Shown piece after piece: positions 11,520-23,000 of a DNA stretch of 64,000 bases (positions are counted from its first letter, which is position 1; the number at the start of each line of letters is the position of its first letter). A program made the translations under genes and the position numbers. Source of the DNA: Larix kaempferi (lineage: Eukaryota > Streptophyta > Pinopsida > Pinales > Pinaceae). Location of the stretch: positions 9,797,001 through 9,861,000 of the forward strand of contig BSBM01000461.1 in assembly GCA_027924585.1 (NCBI GenBank). Reading direction: 5' to 3'. Below the pieces are notes generated by a model that ran no database searches, was not told the DNA's origin, and was given only the letters and a program-made list of their open reading frames with translations.

Positions 11520-12420
11520 CCCAAAGGAGATAGATAGACTTTTGCAAAAGTATGAAAAGGTTTTTAGAGACCTTCCACATGGTAGGCCACCAGATAGGGG
11601 GGTTGAGCACAGTATTGTTTTGGAGGAGGGTACTTCACCCATTCAGATACCACCTTATAGAAATCCTAAAAGGTTTAGAGATGAGATTGAAAAAACTATC
11701 CAAGAACTCCTAGAGTTGGGGCTCATTAGACCAAGCTCTAGCCCTTATGCTTCTTCAGTAGTGCTAGTGAAGAAAAAAGATGGAACATTGAGAATGTGCA
11801 TATATTTTAGAACCTTGAACAAAAAGACTATCAAGAATAGGTATCCTATTCCTAGGATTGATGAGCTCATGGATGAGCTACATGGGGCCAAATACTTCTC
11901 AAAAATTGACCTTAGATCAGGGTATCACCAAATTCGAATGAAAGATTAAGATGTGCAAAAGACCGCTTTTCGATGTCATTTTGGCCACTTTGAATTTCTT
12001 GTCATGCCTTTTGGGTTAACTAATGCTCCAGCCACCTTTCAAGCATGTATGAATATAATATTTTGCAATCAACTAAGAAGGTTTTTTTTGGTTTTCTTTG
12101 ATGATATTCTCATTTACAGTAAAACATGGGAAGAGCATTTGCAACAGTTAGAGATTGTGTTGAAAATCTTGCAAGAAGAGTCCTTATTTGCTAAATTATC
12201 AAAATGTGAGTTTGGGATGAAAGAACTACTGTATCTTGGGCACATTATTGGGCAAGAAGGAGTGAAGGTACACATGTAAAAAATCAGGGCTATCTTGGAA
12301 TGGCCATCACCAAAAAATATTACCGAATTGAGAGGCTTTATTGGCATATGCACCTACTACAAAAAATTTGTGAAAGGGTTCTCCAAGTTGACTTCTCCAC
12401 TCACTGATTTGACTAAGAAG
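11520..12420 (+). pseudogene. Element A reverse transcriptase
   Basis: The linker [17 protein letters not shown] leads into RT motifs: [72 protein letters not shown] and the catalytic box [10 protein letters not shown] (about 12089-12118), then [11 protein letters not shown] and a thumb/connection. Nonsense codons at 11947 (between palm motifs) and 12277 (before the connection) disable it. The catalytic FFDD aspartates are intact. RT copies element RNA into DNA in the particle. Confidence 0.88.
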
Positions 12421-12890
12421 GATACTTTCAAGTGGGATGAAGAGGCTGAAAAAGCATTCCAAAAAATGAAAGAGGTAATGAGTAGTTGTTCCATACTTGC
12501 ACTTCCTGATTTTACTAAACCTTTTGTTGTGGAATGTGATGCTTCAGGTGGAGGAATAGGCACTGTCCTAAAGCAAGGCCAACACCCCATAGCCTTTGAG
12601 AGCAGAAAGTTGCAGCCTCATGAAAAACTTTACTCCATCTATGATAAAGAAATGCTGGCCATTATGCATGCATTGGCCAAATTTAGACAATACTTGGTGG
12701 GCAGCAAGTTTGTGGTGAAAACTGACCATAATAGTCTAAGACACTTTCTCACCCAAAAAGATCTAAATGAAAGGCAACAAAAGTGGGTAAGCAAGATTCA
12801 AGCTTATGATTTTGATATTGAATATGTCAAAGGAAAGAATAATATAGTAGCAGATGCTTTGTCAAGAAGGCCTTCCTTTTCTCTCATGGA
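12421..12890 (+). pseudogene. Element A RNase H
   Basis: Gypsy-type RNase H, in frame with RT. Visible motifs are [16 protein letters not shown] (first Asp), [28 protein letters not shown] (catalytic Glu) and [16 protein letters not shown] (Asp), ending [15 protein letters not shown]. All catalytic positions appear intact and no stop lies within the domain. It degrades the RNA strand of the RNA-DNA hybrid. Confidence 0.88.
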
Positions 12891-13990
12891 CATTGCCAAG
12901 GATTGGAAAAACATGCTACTAGTTGAATATGCCAAAGACAAATTTGCTTGTGATGTGTTGGATGGAATCAAAGGGGATGATAATTATAGGATTTTGAATG
13001 GGATGATATATTATAAGGGAAGAATTTATTTAGTTCATAACTCCAAGCTCAATTACCGAATTTTGCAAGAAGCACATGATTCCCCACTAGCGGGCCATCT
13101 GGGGATCTTCAAAACTTATAGATAGTTGAGGCAAAGATTTTTTTGGAAGGGGCTAAAAGAAGATGTTCAGAAGTATGTGAATGAATGTAAATCATGTCAA
13201 CAAAACAAATCAGAACTTACATGTCCAGCCGGCCTATTACAACCATTGCCCATTCCGGAGCAAAAATGGGACAGTATTTCCATGGATTTCATCACCGGAT
13301 TGCCTAAATCCTTAGGTAAGGATTGCATCTATGTCTTAGTTGATAGGTTGACAAAATTTGCTCATTTATTTGCTGTTACATCATCTTTTAGTGTTGCACA
13401 AGTGGCTGATATTTTTTTCAAAGAAATCTTTAGATTGCATGGGCTCCCCAAGAGCATTGTCAGTGATAGAGATAGTAGATTCATGGGTGCTTTTTGGCAA
13501 GAACTTTTTAGATTGGTAGGCACTCAATTGACTCCAAGTACCAGCTATCATCCACAAACTGATGGACAAACAGAGAGGGTAAACCAATGGTTGGGAGGAT
13601 ACCTAAGAAACTATGTGGGAGGGCAGCAAAAAGCATGGGAAAAATGGCTACACTTGGGTGAGTTTTGCTACAACACCACTTATCATATGTCAATAGGAAT
13701 GTATCCTTTCAAAGAATTATATGGTTATGATGCACTTACATTTGCTGACATTATATTTAGTGATAGTAGATCCCCAAAGGCTAAAGATTGGGTGGAAGAG
13801 AGCCAAGAAATTTTAAAGCTCTTGAAAGACAATTTGCAAGTTGCTCAAAATCAGTAAAAATAATATGCTGATAGACATAGAGAAGAGAGAAACTTTCAAG
13901 TCAATGATTTAGTATATTTAAGGCTGCAACCCTATAAACAAACATCTCTCAAAAAGAATGGAGCAGAAAAATTAAAACCAAGGTACTATG
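12891..13990 (+). pseudogene. Element A integrase
   Basis: The zinc-binding HHCC module ([15 protein letters not shown] ... CKSCQQNK, about 13075-13205) is followed by the DDE core: SMDFITGLP (Asp), IVSDRDSRFMGAFW (Asp) and YHPQTDGQTERVNQW (Glu). A stop at 13123 (TAG) falls inside the HHCC module, and stops at 13855 and 13861 follow the core. The basic C-terminal domain (about 13865-14100) has DLVYLRLQPY, YYGPYKVVRKVGEVAYEL and IHNVFHVSCLKKY. Integrase joins the cDNA to host DNA. Confidence 0.88.
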
Positions 13991-14139
13991 GGCCATACAA
14001 GGTAGTGCGGAAGGTCGGAGAAGTAGCATATGAACTAGAACTTCCGGAAGGGAGTAAAATCCACAATGTATTTCATGTTTCTTGTCTTAAGAAATATCTT
14101 GGTCAGCAAATCATCACTTCAGAAATACTTCCTCCTTTG

Positions 14140-14361
14140 GATGATGAAGGTCAGCTCACACTTGTTCCGGAAAAGATTTTGAAGACACGAGAAAGAAGGT
14201 TGAGGAGTAGAATCATCAAAGAATATTTAGTGCAATGGAAGGACTTACCAAATGAAGACGCCACATGGGAAGAGGAGAAGATTTTGCAGCATCCAAATTT
14301 GAAATTGCTTGAGGACAAGCAATCTTGGGTGGGGAGGACTGTAATGTCCCATTTCAAATAA
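14140..14361 (+). pseudogene. Element A chromodomain (integrase C-terminus)
   Basis: The sequence ends with KILKTRERRLRSRIIKEYLVQWKDLPNEDATWEE...LLED, a chromodomain of the plant chromovirus type (EYLVQWK, DATWEE). Such domains target integration by reading chromatin marks. The reading frame ends with TAA at 14359-14361, about 20 bp inside the 3' LTR, so the pol ORF overlaps the LTR. Confidence 0.85.
14327..14339 (+). other. Polypurine tract of element A
   Basis: gggtggggaggac immediately precedes the TG of the 3' LTR. It is also coding, since the chromodomain ORF reads through it. Confidence 0.75.
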
Positions 14362-16108
14362 GTGCATAGTAAGACAATCCCATCAATCCTACTAGTTTCC
14401 TAGGTTGGATGGGCACATGTGGGATGGTAATAAGGAAACTAATAAATGATATTTAAACATTAGAAAGGTTCAAGCATTTAATAAATATGATGAATAAATA
14501 AATTCAAGAGAAATTCTAGGTGGCAAGTGGTTTTGGAGACATATGGAGGTGGTGGGACCCACACTAGCTTGATTTTTCAATGACACATGGCAGCTCTCTC
14601 TTGCCAATTCGAATTCATGGGAAGGTGAACACTCTTGGGTGAGTTGGTAAGTCATAACACATGGCATTGAGCATATTAGGTCGAAATGGGAAGGAATAGT
14701 AACCTCCATGGGAGAGGAAGAGTCAAATTGGAGACTAGTGGACACATGGGCTAGATTCCCTAGTTTTATGACAACAATAATGAAGCATCTATGACATTTT
14801 ATGACAAAATTCAGACCTGACTTCTTACACCTGACCATTATGACATTTCAGCCCCAAAAATAGGCTCAAGAAGGCGCTCATGGAGTTGGAGGAATCTAAA
14901 GAGACTCAAATTCGAATTTGGGGAGAAGATGGAAGGTTGGAACTAGGAGACAAGTGGCAAATGAGGAATATTTTCTAAATGGAAAATTATTGAATCTATT
15001 GAGAGGATTTCGACCCCCTGAAGGCTAATGTTGGTTATAAAATGTAGAAATCAAGTATGATAATGGCTTTTGATGATTTGAGAAAAATTGCACTTGTGAA
15101 GAGAGAGCTAGTGGATGACTAGTTTCTTGCCTTAGCCAATTTCGAGGGTGAAAGATTCCCATCCAAGTTGGTGTTTGGAGAGGCCACTCAGGTATTTCAT
15201 GGTGCTTTAATGGAGTTTGTATTTGTAGGTAGCAACTAGAAGAAGTTTCATGTTTTGGTTTAGTGCAGCACTTTCTCTCCACCGTTTCCAGTTTTGAAGG
15301 CATATTCGTGCTCCTTGAGGGAGGGCATTTTTGGTGAGCAATTGTGCTTCTTGAGAGAGATTCTAATTATATATTTATGATTTTAATAGCATCATATCCT
15401 CTGTTATTCATATTCAGAAAGTCTCAGGTCGAAATACCCACTGGTTGTATGCAAAACTATTGATTAATGAGCAACCAATGTCCATTTCCCCAATGCATTG
15501 ATGTATGACACTATAATCTTGATTATTTCGAATGGATGGATGATTCTCTAATATATTTGTGATAAATATACTGCCATGGATGTCTTCTACAAGTTTCATG
15601 TACTGTACTTGAGCAGTTGAAGCATTTTTACTCAGTTTAGTTGTACTGGGAGGTGAAATAGTGCCATTTCCCCAAGGATCGAATTGGGGGTTTTTGCTGT
15701 TGAATGTGAGAGAGTTAGAACAGTATTAAAAATAAATTAATGGTTCATATGAGACCTTAATCACATACTTAACACATTATATACCTCTGTTCATAAATTT
15801 GTGGGAGTTTGGAGGCATTTGGAAGGCCATTTGCAGTGTTACCCGAGGGGGATTTGATGCACAAATTACTAGTCAAAATTACATATATTGATCAGAATAC
15901 AAATCAAGTTTGCAGCAGTATTTGGAGGGCCATAAAACATCCCTGAACCTTATATTCAAGTATACATACCATCATACACTCCTACAGAAGATTTGGGAGC
16001 ATTTGGGTTGATTTGGAGGTCAAAACAGTAAAACTAGTCAAAGGTCGAAATTGGGAAAAAAAGTGGAAAATTGGGCATTTTAATAAAATTTGAAAAAGGG
16101 ATATTACA
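14340..16108 (+). mobile_element. 3' LTR of element A
   Basis: 1769 bp, TGTAATGTCCC to ATTACA, matching the 5' LTR with about 2-3% differences by eye. CTAAT follows at 16109-16113. Confidence 0.95.
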
Positions 16109-16113
16109 CTAAT
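16109..16113. repeat. Target-site duplication CTAAT, right copy (element A)
   Basis: Exact repeat of 7782-7786 adjoining the 3' LTR. Confidence 0.92.
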
Positions 16114-17484
16114 GATAGTGCTTCCAAGTTACAACAGAGGCTCTATGTAAAGAGAAATCAAGGATTAGCAGCAATTCACCAATAAAATACTAATCCACGG
16201 GAAAATATTCAAGATAATCAAGATAATCAAAATTCAGTTGAACAGGACACTGAAGACAATAATTCATCAAGCCAACAACAGTCCCCTGAATTTGATGTTG
16301 ATTTGTTATTCAATGAAACAGAACAAGTCTCACACACTACTGCTTCAGGTGGACCACCACCCCCTCCTCCTTCATCATCATCCTCCTCATTTGAGAGTGA
16401 ACATTCTTCTAGCTCTTCGTCAGAAGAAGAAGAACAACAACCTATGGCTGGGGAAGGCCATAACAGACCTTGGCTTGACCAAGATGTTGTATTTATACTT
16501 GGGGATCAACATAGATTGCCCAAAAACTCTGAGAAGTGGCTTCCCAAATTCAACCCAGATGACAAGTCACTTGCATTAGATCACATTAAAACCTTTATGC
16601 AGGCCATTAGACTTAGGATTGTTATACATGAGGATGTGGTTTGCAAACTTTTCCCGTACACATTTGAAGGAAAGGCATCCACATGGTATTTTTCCTTGGA
16701 ATCCAAAACCATAACATCATGGGATGAGTTTGAAAAATTATTTATCCAAAATTTTGGGGATGATAAAACACCACAGGATTTAGTTTTGGAATTATCTTCC
16801 ATGATAATGAAAGGTAAAGAAAGGGTTGAAGATTACAACCAAATATTTTCTTACCTACAGAACAAAATCCCTGCCACTGTTCTACCAGTTGAACAACTTT
16901 CGGTTGCCTATTATGAAAAGGGTCTCTCTATTCCTATTGCAATGTGGGTCAAAAGGGCACATAAAGACAACTTGTTTGAAGCTTATGCCGATGCCATTCA
17001 AGTTGAAAAGGATATCTATTGTTTGAAAGATAATCCTGATGCTTTGGAGAAACAACCCTCTACTTCCACATCTAGGAAGAAAATTGATAATGCTCCCAAG
17101 CCCAATACCCAAAACAAAGATCCCTTTGAAATGATTGACATTTAGAAGTTTCCTTGGAAAATGTCAAATGAGATGGTTGATCTTAAAAAGAATAATAATG
17201 AGAACCAAAATAATAACAGATTTTTTGTAAGGCCACCTTTCAGAAGACCTTATCCACCTCCTCAAAATCCACCACCTCCTAATCCTAATGAAGGATTGAC
17301 TTTTGAAGAGATCTATTCCATTTTCAAAGCTCTTTCCACTGAATCACAAAACATCCCTGGAACTTCTGATGATCAAACAAACCAAGACCCACAGTTACTA
17401 GAGGAAGGAAATGAAGAAGAGGACCCATAGGTAAATATTGTTAGATATTTCTATGAACTACCAATGAATGAAGAAGAGGAATAA
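16109..17484 (+). pseudogene. Element B gag, C-terminal part (capsid)
   Basis: Continues the gag interrupted at 7786. It opens with a Gln/Asn-rich and poly-Pro/Ser segment, then the gag domain around 16500-17030: KWLPKFNPDDKSLALDHIKTFM, FPYTFEGKASTWYFSL, SWDEFEKLFIQNFGDD and PVEQLSVAYYEKGL. This is the gag of Tat/Athila-like gypsy elements. In-frame stops occur near 16183 (TAA), at 17143 (TAG), 17428 (TAG) and 17482 (TAA), all in frame 1. No zinc knuckle is evident. Confidence 0.75.
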
Positions 17485-18427
17485 CCTAAGACTGTGTTCA
17501 ATGTTCAACACCCTTATAAAACTAGGTCAAGACCACAACCCACTCAGGAGCCTTCATCTTCAACAGCACCTCCCAACAAAAGTAAAATTGTTCCTCAAAA
17601 GGATATAGTCATTCTTGAATTGGAGTACAGTTTGGCTAAAGATTTGAAGAGAGTCAAAGCAAATATCTCTTTGTTTGAACTTCTAAAAATCCCTTCTATG
17701 AGGGATTCTTTACCCAAAAGCATGATAATCAAACAACCAAGAGAATCACATAATAACAACTTAGACTCTTTCACTAAACCAGAAGATCAGACATCTGGAA
17801 GCAAGAGGACACCTCCTTTCTTGCTAACTTTTGAAATCTTCAATAGGAATGTACACAATTGCATGATAGACTCTGGTGCTTCTTCCAATCTGATGCCACT
17901 ATCTGTCTATAGAAAACTTAATGCCACTTGGGAACCCTGTCCCACTCAGATTGTCCAACTTGACAAATCTAAAGTAAGAGTAGTGGGGAGATTGAGAAAT
18001 GTGTTGTTGACTTTGTCTACTGATCCTCGGATTAATCAAACAATTGACATTGTTGTAGCTGACATTCCTGAAGCCTATGGGATGTGGTTGAGTAGAGACT
18101 GGTCAAAGAAACTCAAGGGCTATTTTTCCACTGATTGGTCTCACCTATGGTTACCCTACAATGGAAAACCAAACAAGTTTAAGATTAGTAGGGAGACATT
18201 CATGAAGCAAACTATCACTGATCTAAATGATTCAAGTGAACCTGCTTGTTACTTCAGCTCACACATTGAACAATTTACATTTGATACCTATTTTGGAGAT
18301 TTGCATGCTGATTTATCACCAGAGAAGGCACAAAATGAATCTCACATTGTTAATGCTACCACAGTACCATTCTATGGAACCATTGTACATAATGTTTATA
18401 ATGTCAATACCAATTTTAGGATAGACC
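17485..18427 (+). pseudogene. Element B aspartic protease region
   Basis: Frame 1 continues with VFNVQHPYKTRSRPQPTQ, the linker ILELEYSLAKDLKRVKANISLFELLKIPSM (typical of Tat-type elements) and a retropepsin-like core VHNCMIDSGASSNLMPLSVYRKL around 17850-17920, with an intact D-S-G-A. It continues through AYGMWLSRDWSKKLKGYFSTDWSHLWLPY to the next domain. The stretch from 17494 to 18567 has no stop. Confidence 0.75.
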
Positions 18428-18830
18428 CCACTACATGGAATTTATTTTTTGATGGCTCTAGATCCAATGATGGATCTGGTGCAGGTTGTGTACTCATTGA
18501 TCCCAAAGGGACAAAAACCAGGATTGCTTGCAGGCTTGAATTTGATTGTACAAATAATGTAGCTTAATATGAATCTCTGGTGTAGGGACTCAAAAACGTT
18601 ATTGATATGGGTGCACATTGACTCTGTCCCTAGGTCACAGAACTTTGATGCTGACCTTTTAGAAAATATTGCATCTAGGTTGATTCCACCAAAAGGCATA
18701 TCACCTAAAACCTTTTCAATTGAATTGATGTACAGGCCTTCCATCCCTTATAAGGTTACAAGCTGGAAAGTGTTTGATGATGACCATCAAATCCTAGATT
18801 TCCTCTCTGCTAAAGATACCTTTCAACACA
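18428..18830 (+). pseudogene. Element B extra RNase H-like domain, placed before RT, internally deleted
   Basis: WNLFFDGSRSNDGSGAGCVLIDPKG...EFDCTNNVA*YESL is the start of an RNase H of the second (archaeal-type) kind found in Tat gypsy elements. The stop at 18565 (TAA) replaces the residue expected to be the catalytic Glu. After GLKNVIDMG (about 18615) the sequence jumps with a frame change to HIDSVPRSQNFDADLLENIASRL, the usual C-terminal end, so a middle piece of roughly 60 residues with the second Asp motif is missing. It is followed by FSIELMYRPSIPYKVTSWKVFDDDHQI. The domain sits between PR and RT here. Confidence 0.6.
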
Positions 18831-19019
18831 TGGCGATAGATGAAGTTGAACAAGAAAAATCCTTGGATGATCCTTCCAACATTATCCCAAAGTCAATAAT
18901 CAACCTAGAAATATTTTATGACCTACAAGACAAGTTTAAACACATGACCAACTGTAAGACACAAAGTCCTTCCCTGAAGTATGAACCAGTCAATCTAGGC
19001 ACTGAGCAGAATACATAAT

Positions 19020-19975
19020 TTATTAACCTTGGAATTGACTGTTCTATTGATGAAAGAAGAGCTCTCATCAAACTGTGTAAAGAATACAAGGATGGTTTTG
19101 CTTGGACCTATGACGAACTTAAAACCTTTGATACTAGCATTATGCATCATAATGTACTGACGAAGCTAGAAGTGAAACCTTACCAACATAAACTAAGGAA
19201 GATGCATCCTAGTTTGGAACCCTCTGTAAATAAAGAACTGGAAAAGCTATTGATAGCAAGAATTATATTCCCTGTCAGACACACACAATGGATAGCTGAT
19301 CTAGTACCTGTCCGAAAAAAGAATGGTGAAATTAAACTTTGTGTCGATTTTAGGAATTTGAACAGAGCTTCCGAAAAGGATAACTACCCTGTTCCTCCCA
19401 TGGAACAAATTGTGCAAAACGTAGCAGGGTCAAAGATGTTCTCCCTCCTGGATGGTTTTTCAGGACACAACCAAGTCATGGTTGCCCCTGATGACCAACT
19501 GAAAACATCCTTCAGAACCACATGGGGTACCTTCGCCTATAGGTGAATTCGCTTTGGGATGATAAATGCCGGAGCTACATTCCAAAGAGCTATGGATATA
19601 GCTTTCATGGGTTTAATGCATAATTCTATCATAGTATATCTAGATGACATTACTATATATTCCAAGAAACGACATGAACATTTATCTTCTTTCAAAGAGG
19701 TTTTTGAACGCTGCAAGAGATACGGAATATCCCTGAACCCCAATAAGTCTATATTTGGAGTGACGGAATGTAAACTCCTAGGTTTCATTGTTTCCAAAGA
19801 AGGTATGATTATAGATCCTGAATGCACTGATGCTATTTCAAAGATTGGTTTGCTTGGCTCGCACAAAGCCATGCGATCATTCCTTGGAAAGATCAATTTT
19901 GTACGTAGGTTTGTTCCTAATTTTGCACAGATTGTTAAGCCTTTGCAGCAATTAGTTAAGAAAGATGTATAGTTT
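19020..19975 (+). pseudogene. Element B reverse transcriptase
   Basis: Frame 2 carries a gypsy RT: YKDGFAWTYDELKTFDTSI, VKPYQHKLRKMHPSLEPSV, RIIFPVRHTQWIADLVPVRKKNGEIKLCVDFRNLNRASEKDNYPVPPMEQ, MFSLLDGFSGHNQVMV, and after a stop near 19543 (TGA) IRFGMINAGATFQRAMDIAF and the catalytic VYLDDITIYSK. The YLDD aspartates are intact. A further stop lies at 19970. The VYLDD box and LLDGFSGHNQ are typical of Tat/Athila-lineage elements. Confidence 0.82.
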
Positions 19976-20420
19976 TGTTGGTCACAGGAACACAAAGATG
20001 TGTTTGTTGAAATTCGCATGGCCATTGCAGAAGCTCCTGCTCTGATGTCCCCCGATTTTAACAAGGATTTTATTTTATATAATTTTGCTACTGATTTTTC
20101 TTATGAAGCTGGTTTGACACAGAAGCATGACAGTGATACTAAGATTCCAATTTCCTTCATGAGCTCAACATTTTAAGGAGTTGAACTTAATTACTCCCAA
20201 ATTGATAAGCAGGCTTATGCAGTGTACAAGTCTGTGAAACATTACAGGCCCTACTTGTTTAAATCTAGAACAAAGGGAATTGTGCCATATACAACTATAG
20301 GAAACGTGCTGGTCCAAAAAGAACTGGGCGAAAAGAGGGCCCATTGGATGACTTCTTTGTAGGAATACGATCTGGAAATCAGACCGGTGAAAAATTGTAA
20401 AAGGGAAAGGTTTATGCCTA
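19976..20420 (+). pseudogene. Element B RNase H (gypsy type)
   Basis: FCWSQEHKDVFVEIRMAIAEAPALMSPDF is the usual connection, then FATDFSYEAGLTQKHD (first Asp), GVELNYSQIDKQAYAVYKSVKHYRPYL (Glu replaced in the AYAV segment) and EYDLEIRPVK. Nonsense codons appear near 20174 (TAA) and 20360 (TAG). It follows RT directly, as in all gypsy elements. Confidence 0.7.
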
Positions 20421-20499
20421 CTTACCACTCAATCGAATGATCTTGTACAGTAGCAGACTGAGTGGGAGTAGAAGGAAGAACTCCCTACAGGTTTTTTTA

Positions 20500-21240
20500 A
20501 TGCAATAGATACTCCGACATCTGAAGGGTATGACCATATCAAGTTTTTCGTGAACAATGGGTTCGCTCCCGAAACCTTAGACTTCAAAAAATGCAGAGCT
20601 TTGAGATTAAAGTCTACTCCTTATCAATTCATTAATGGAATTCTGTTTAGAAAAAATTATGATGGAGGCTTTCTTATATGTTTGGATAAAACAGAAACTG
20701 ACGATATCCTTTTTCAATTTCATGCAGGACCTACTGGAGGTCATTTTTCAGGTGAAACCACAACACACAAGATTCTCAGGGCTGGATATTATTGGCCTAT
20801 TCTGTTTAAAGATGCTTATGCCTATGTCAGAAGGTGTGAACCATGTCAAAAGTGTGCAAGGAAATTCAAAAAAATTGATTTTCCTCTACAACCAGTAACA
20901 ATTCAGTTCCCATTTCAGCAATGGTGATTGGACTTTGTTGGTCCCATTAATCCTACCTCCTCCCTTCAACACAGATATATCCTTACAACAACTAACTACT
21001 TTACCAGATGGGTAGAAGCAGTTCCCCTTAGGCAGTGCAATGCAAACTAGGTAATCTCTTTCCTTGACAGCTAGATAGTTACAAGGTTTTGTGCCCTCGA
21101 CTATCTTGTCTTTGATAATGCATCCTATTTTTCCTGAATTGACTTGACATAGTATGCCCTTGAAAAAGGGATCAAATTAAAATTTTCTACCAATTATTAC
21201 CCACAGGGTAATGGGCTTGCTAAATCTGTAGTTTTGAATT
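20500..21240 (+). pseudogene. Element B integrase, truncated
   Basis: HAGPTGGHFSGETTTHKILRAGYYWP...CEPCQKCAR is the zinc-binding module (20550-20927). The core continues with LDFVGPINP (Asp), VFDNASYFS (Asp) and YYPQGNGLAKSVVLNLN. The last motif normally has Glu where Lys is seen, consistent with a G-to-A change of the catalytic residue. Stops occur at 20925 (TGA), near 21048 and in three further places. Similarity ends at about 21240, where the sequence passes into AT-rich DNA, so the integrase C-terminus and 3' LTR of element B are missing. Confidence 0.75.
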
Positions 21241-21379
21241 TGAATGGGTTTAAGTTTTTATTTACATATCGAATATCTTTTGGTTTATATAGATAAATAT
21301 TATCTATTTATTTGACCAAGATTACCCAAATGATATAGACTGAGTCATCCTCCTCTATGCTTAAGGCGCGGGGTTCATA

Positions 21380-23000
21380 AAATAGGCCCATCCTGAAACC
21401 TGTTTAGGAAGGTGACACTAAAAAATAAAACAAACTATAGGACAGAGATCGAATCAAACACTTTTTCCATAGCTTATTCATTTATCTACATAAGTGGGGA
21501 TTAGAGATCGATCAATTTGCATCAACATGTTCATCTTATATATAACGTCTACAGATTTCCAATGGTCATAATAGAGATCAAATCCTTCTTTCAAAAATAT
21601 CTCTATTACATGTCATAATACCCAAATTCATATTTAAACGAAGCACACAGAGATTCTGATCTTTCTTTCAGGAAATAAGGTCATTAGAGAGAGAGAGAGA
21701 GAGAGAGAGTTTAACAGATATCTAATCCTTAGTATTTTACATGAAGCATCTTGGGATATGGTTTAAACAGAGTTCAAAATGATCCTTCTATTTGCAACTA
21801 TTGTATAAAATAAACAGAGTTCGACATTTTCATACTAGATCCAAAATTGGTAAAAGTATTTAAAATATAGATGCAAAATCTAACCCTGTAAAAAAAATTG
21901 TAGAGTGCTAAATGAAACTAAGCCGATCTCAAGATCGCTTTCCATATCCAAACCAAAGCTTAACAGTCAATAAGCAAATCAAGAAGAATATCTATGTACA
22001 TACCCATAATGACAACTGAGCCAATTGTTGAAAGCATCGATGCATACAAACAATAAGAATTTCGATCAATAAATTAGTAGATATTTCCACGGATAGATGT
22101 TTACATCGACAATCAGCAAAAAGGTAAGGATATTCTACCAGACTTTGAGGAGGAAAAATAATGGTGGGACTACTAATTCAAAAAAACAATGTTAACCTGA
22201 TCCAACACAGATTCCTTGTTCTTCTCTAATCTTTACCGAGAGAAAATTGCATGTTATTCAATCAGCATTTAAGAGTCACCAAGTGTTTTATCTAAAAAAC
22301 AACTGAGTTTTCCAAATGATTTCAGCGTTATTAAATTTAAAAGTTCTACCTGATTACAATGACTTGTTAACCTCATGTTCAAGGTGAAGGTAGTTCTTCT
22401 TTTTAAAACAAAAATAATAACTTCACAGAAAACGTCAAGGCAAGAACCAGTCACTATAACAACCAAATGAGCAAAAGGTTTATAGTTATTCAACATACTG
22501 GACATGAGATCGATTTCAATGTCTAAAATTGCCCAAACCTTTTTTTTCTTTTGGGTCCACAAAAATAAATTTATTAACTATACACAGAGATCGACATTTA
22601 ATCCCAACATAGAGGTCTGATATTTCAAATTCGAATTACTCCTGTAATATATAACTTAGCAGGGTTGTACATTTAGAAATCCAAATCACCTAAATATTAA
22701 CTCTTATTCAATAATAATGATATAGAAATCTTTGTTCATTTCTATTTACCCAATAATTTGTAAACAAAGAAGTAAATTTTGTTGATAGAAGATCGATTCT
22801 TTCAACTGAGTGAAATATTCATAGGAAAGGTCCACTATATAAACACTGTAAATACAACTACACATATTCAAATCACTCTATCAGAGTTTCGATCCACAAA
22901 ATTACATAGGACCGAATCGTTTTAAACGGGGTTTCAAACCACGAGTTTACACAGGATATATTGTTTAACTACAAAAATTTAACCGATACAAATGAAGGAT
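21380..23000. repeat. Degenerate GATC-rich repeat region
   Basis: Short motifs of the form (c)agagatcgaatc, agagatcgatc, cagagattctgatc and gttcgacatt recur at irregular 40-150 bp spacing. The wording is the same as in the better-preserved array at 54459-55015. A shared origin, perhaps a retroelement LTR or leader, is inference. Confidence 0.35.
21686..21709. repeat. (AG)12 microsatellite
   Basis: Uninterrupted AG dinucleotide run. Confidence 0.95.

Larger units (their letters stand above)
7787..16108 (+). mobile_element. Element A: full-length Ty3/gypsy chromovirus-type retrotransposon, inactivated
   Basis: The order is LTR (7787-9556), primer site, gag, PR, RT, RNase H, integrase, chromodomain, purine tract, LTR (14340-16108), flanked by CTAAT duplications. 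About 8.3 kb in total. The LTRs differ at roughly 17 sites in the first 740 bp by eye, near 2%, so the insertion is not very recent but younger than its host element B. Seven nonsense codons and one frameshift interrupt gag-pol. The C-terminal chromodomain and domain order place it among chromoviruses. Confidence 0.92.

Noticed and set aside
16109-21240. Endogenous pararetrovirus
   Set aside because: Integrase and tandem gypsy domains are present and there is no movement-protein motif, so an LTR retrotransposon is the right call.
22269-22562. 97-codon minus-strand ORF in AT-rich DNA
   Set aside because: No motif, no homologue recognised, and codon content is typical of random AT-rich sequence.
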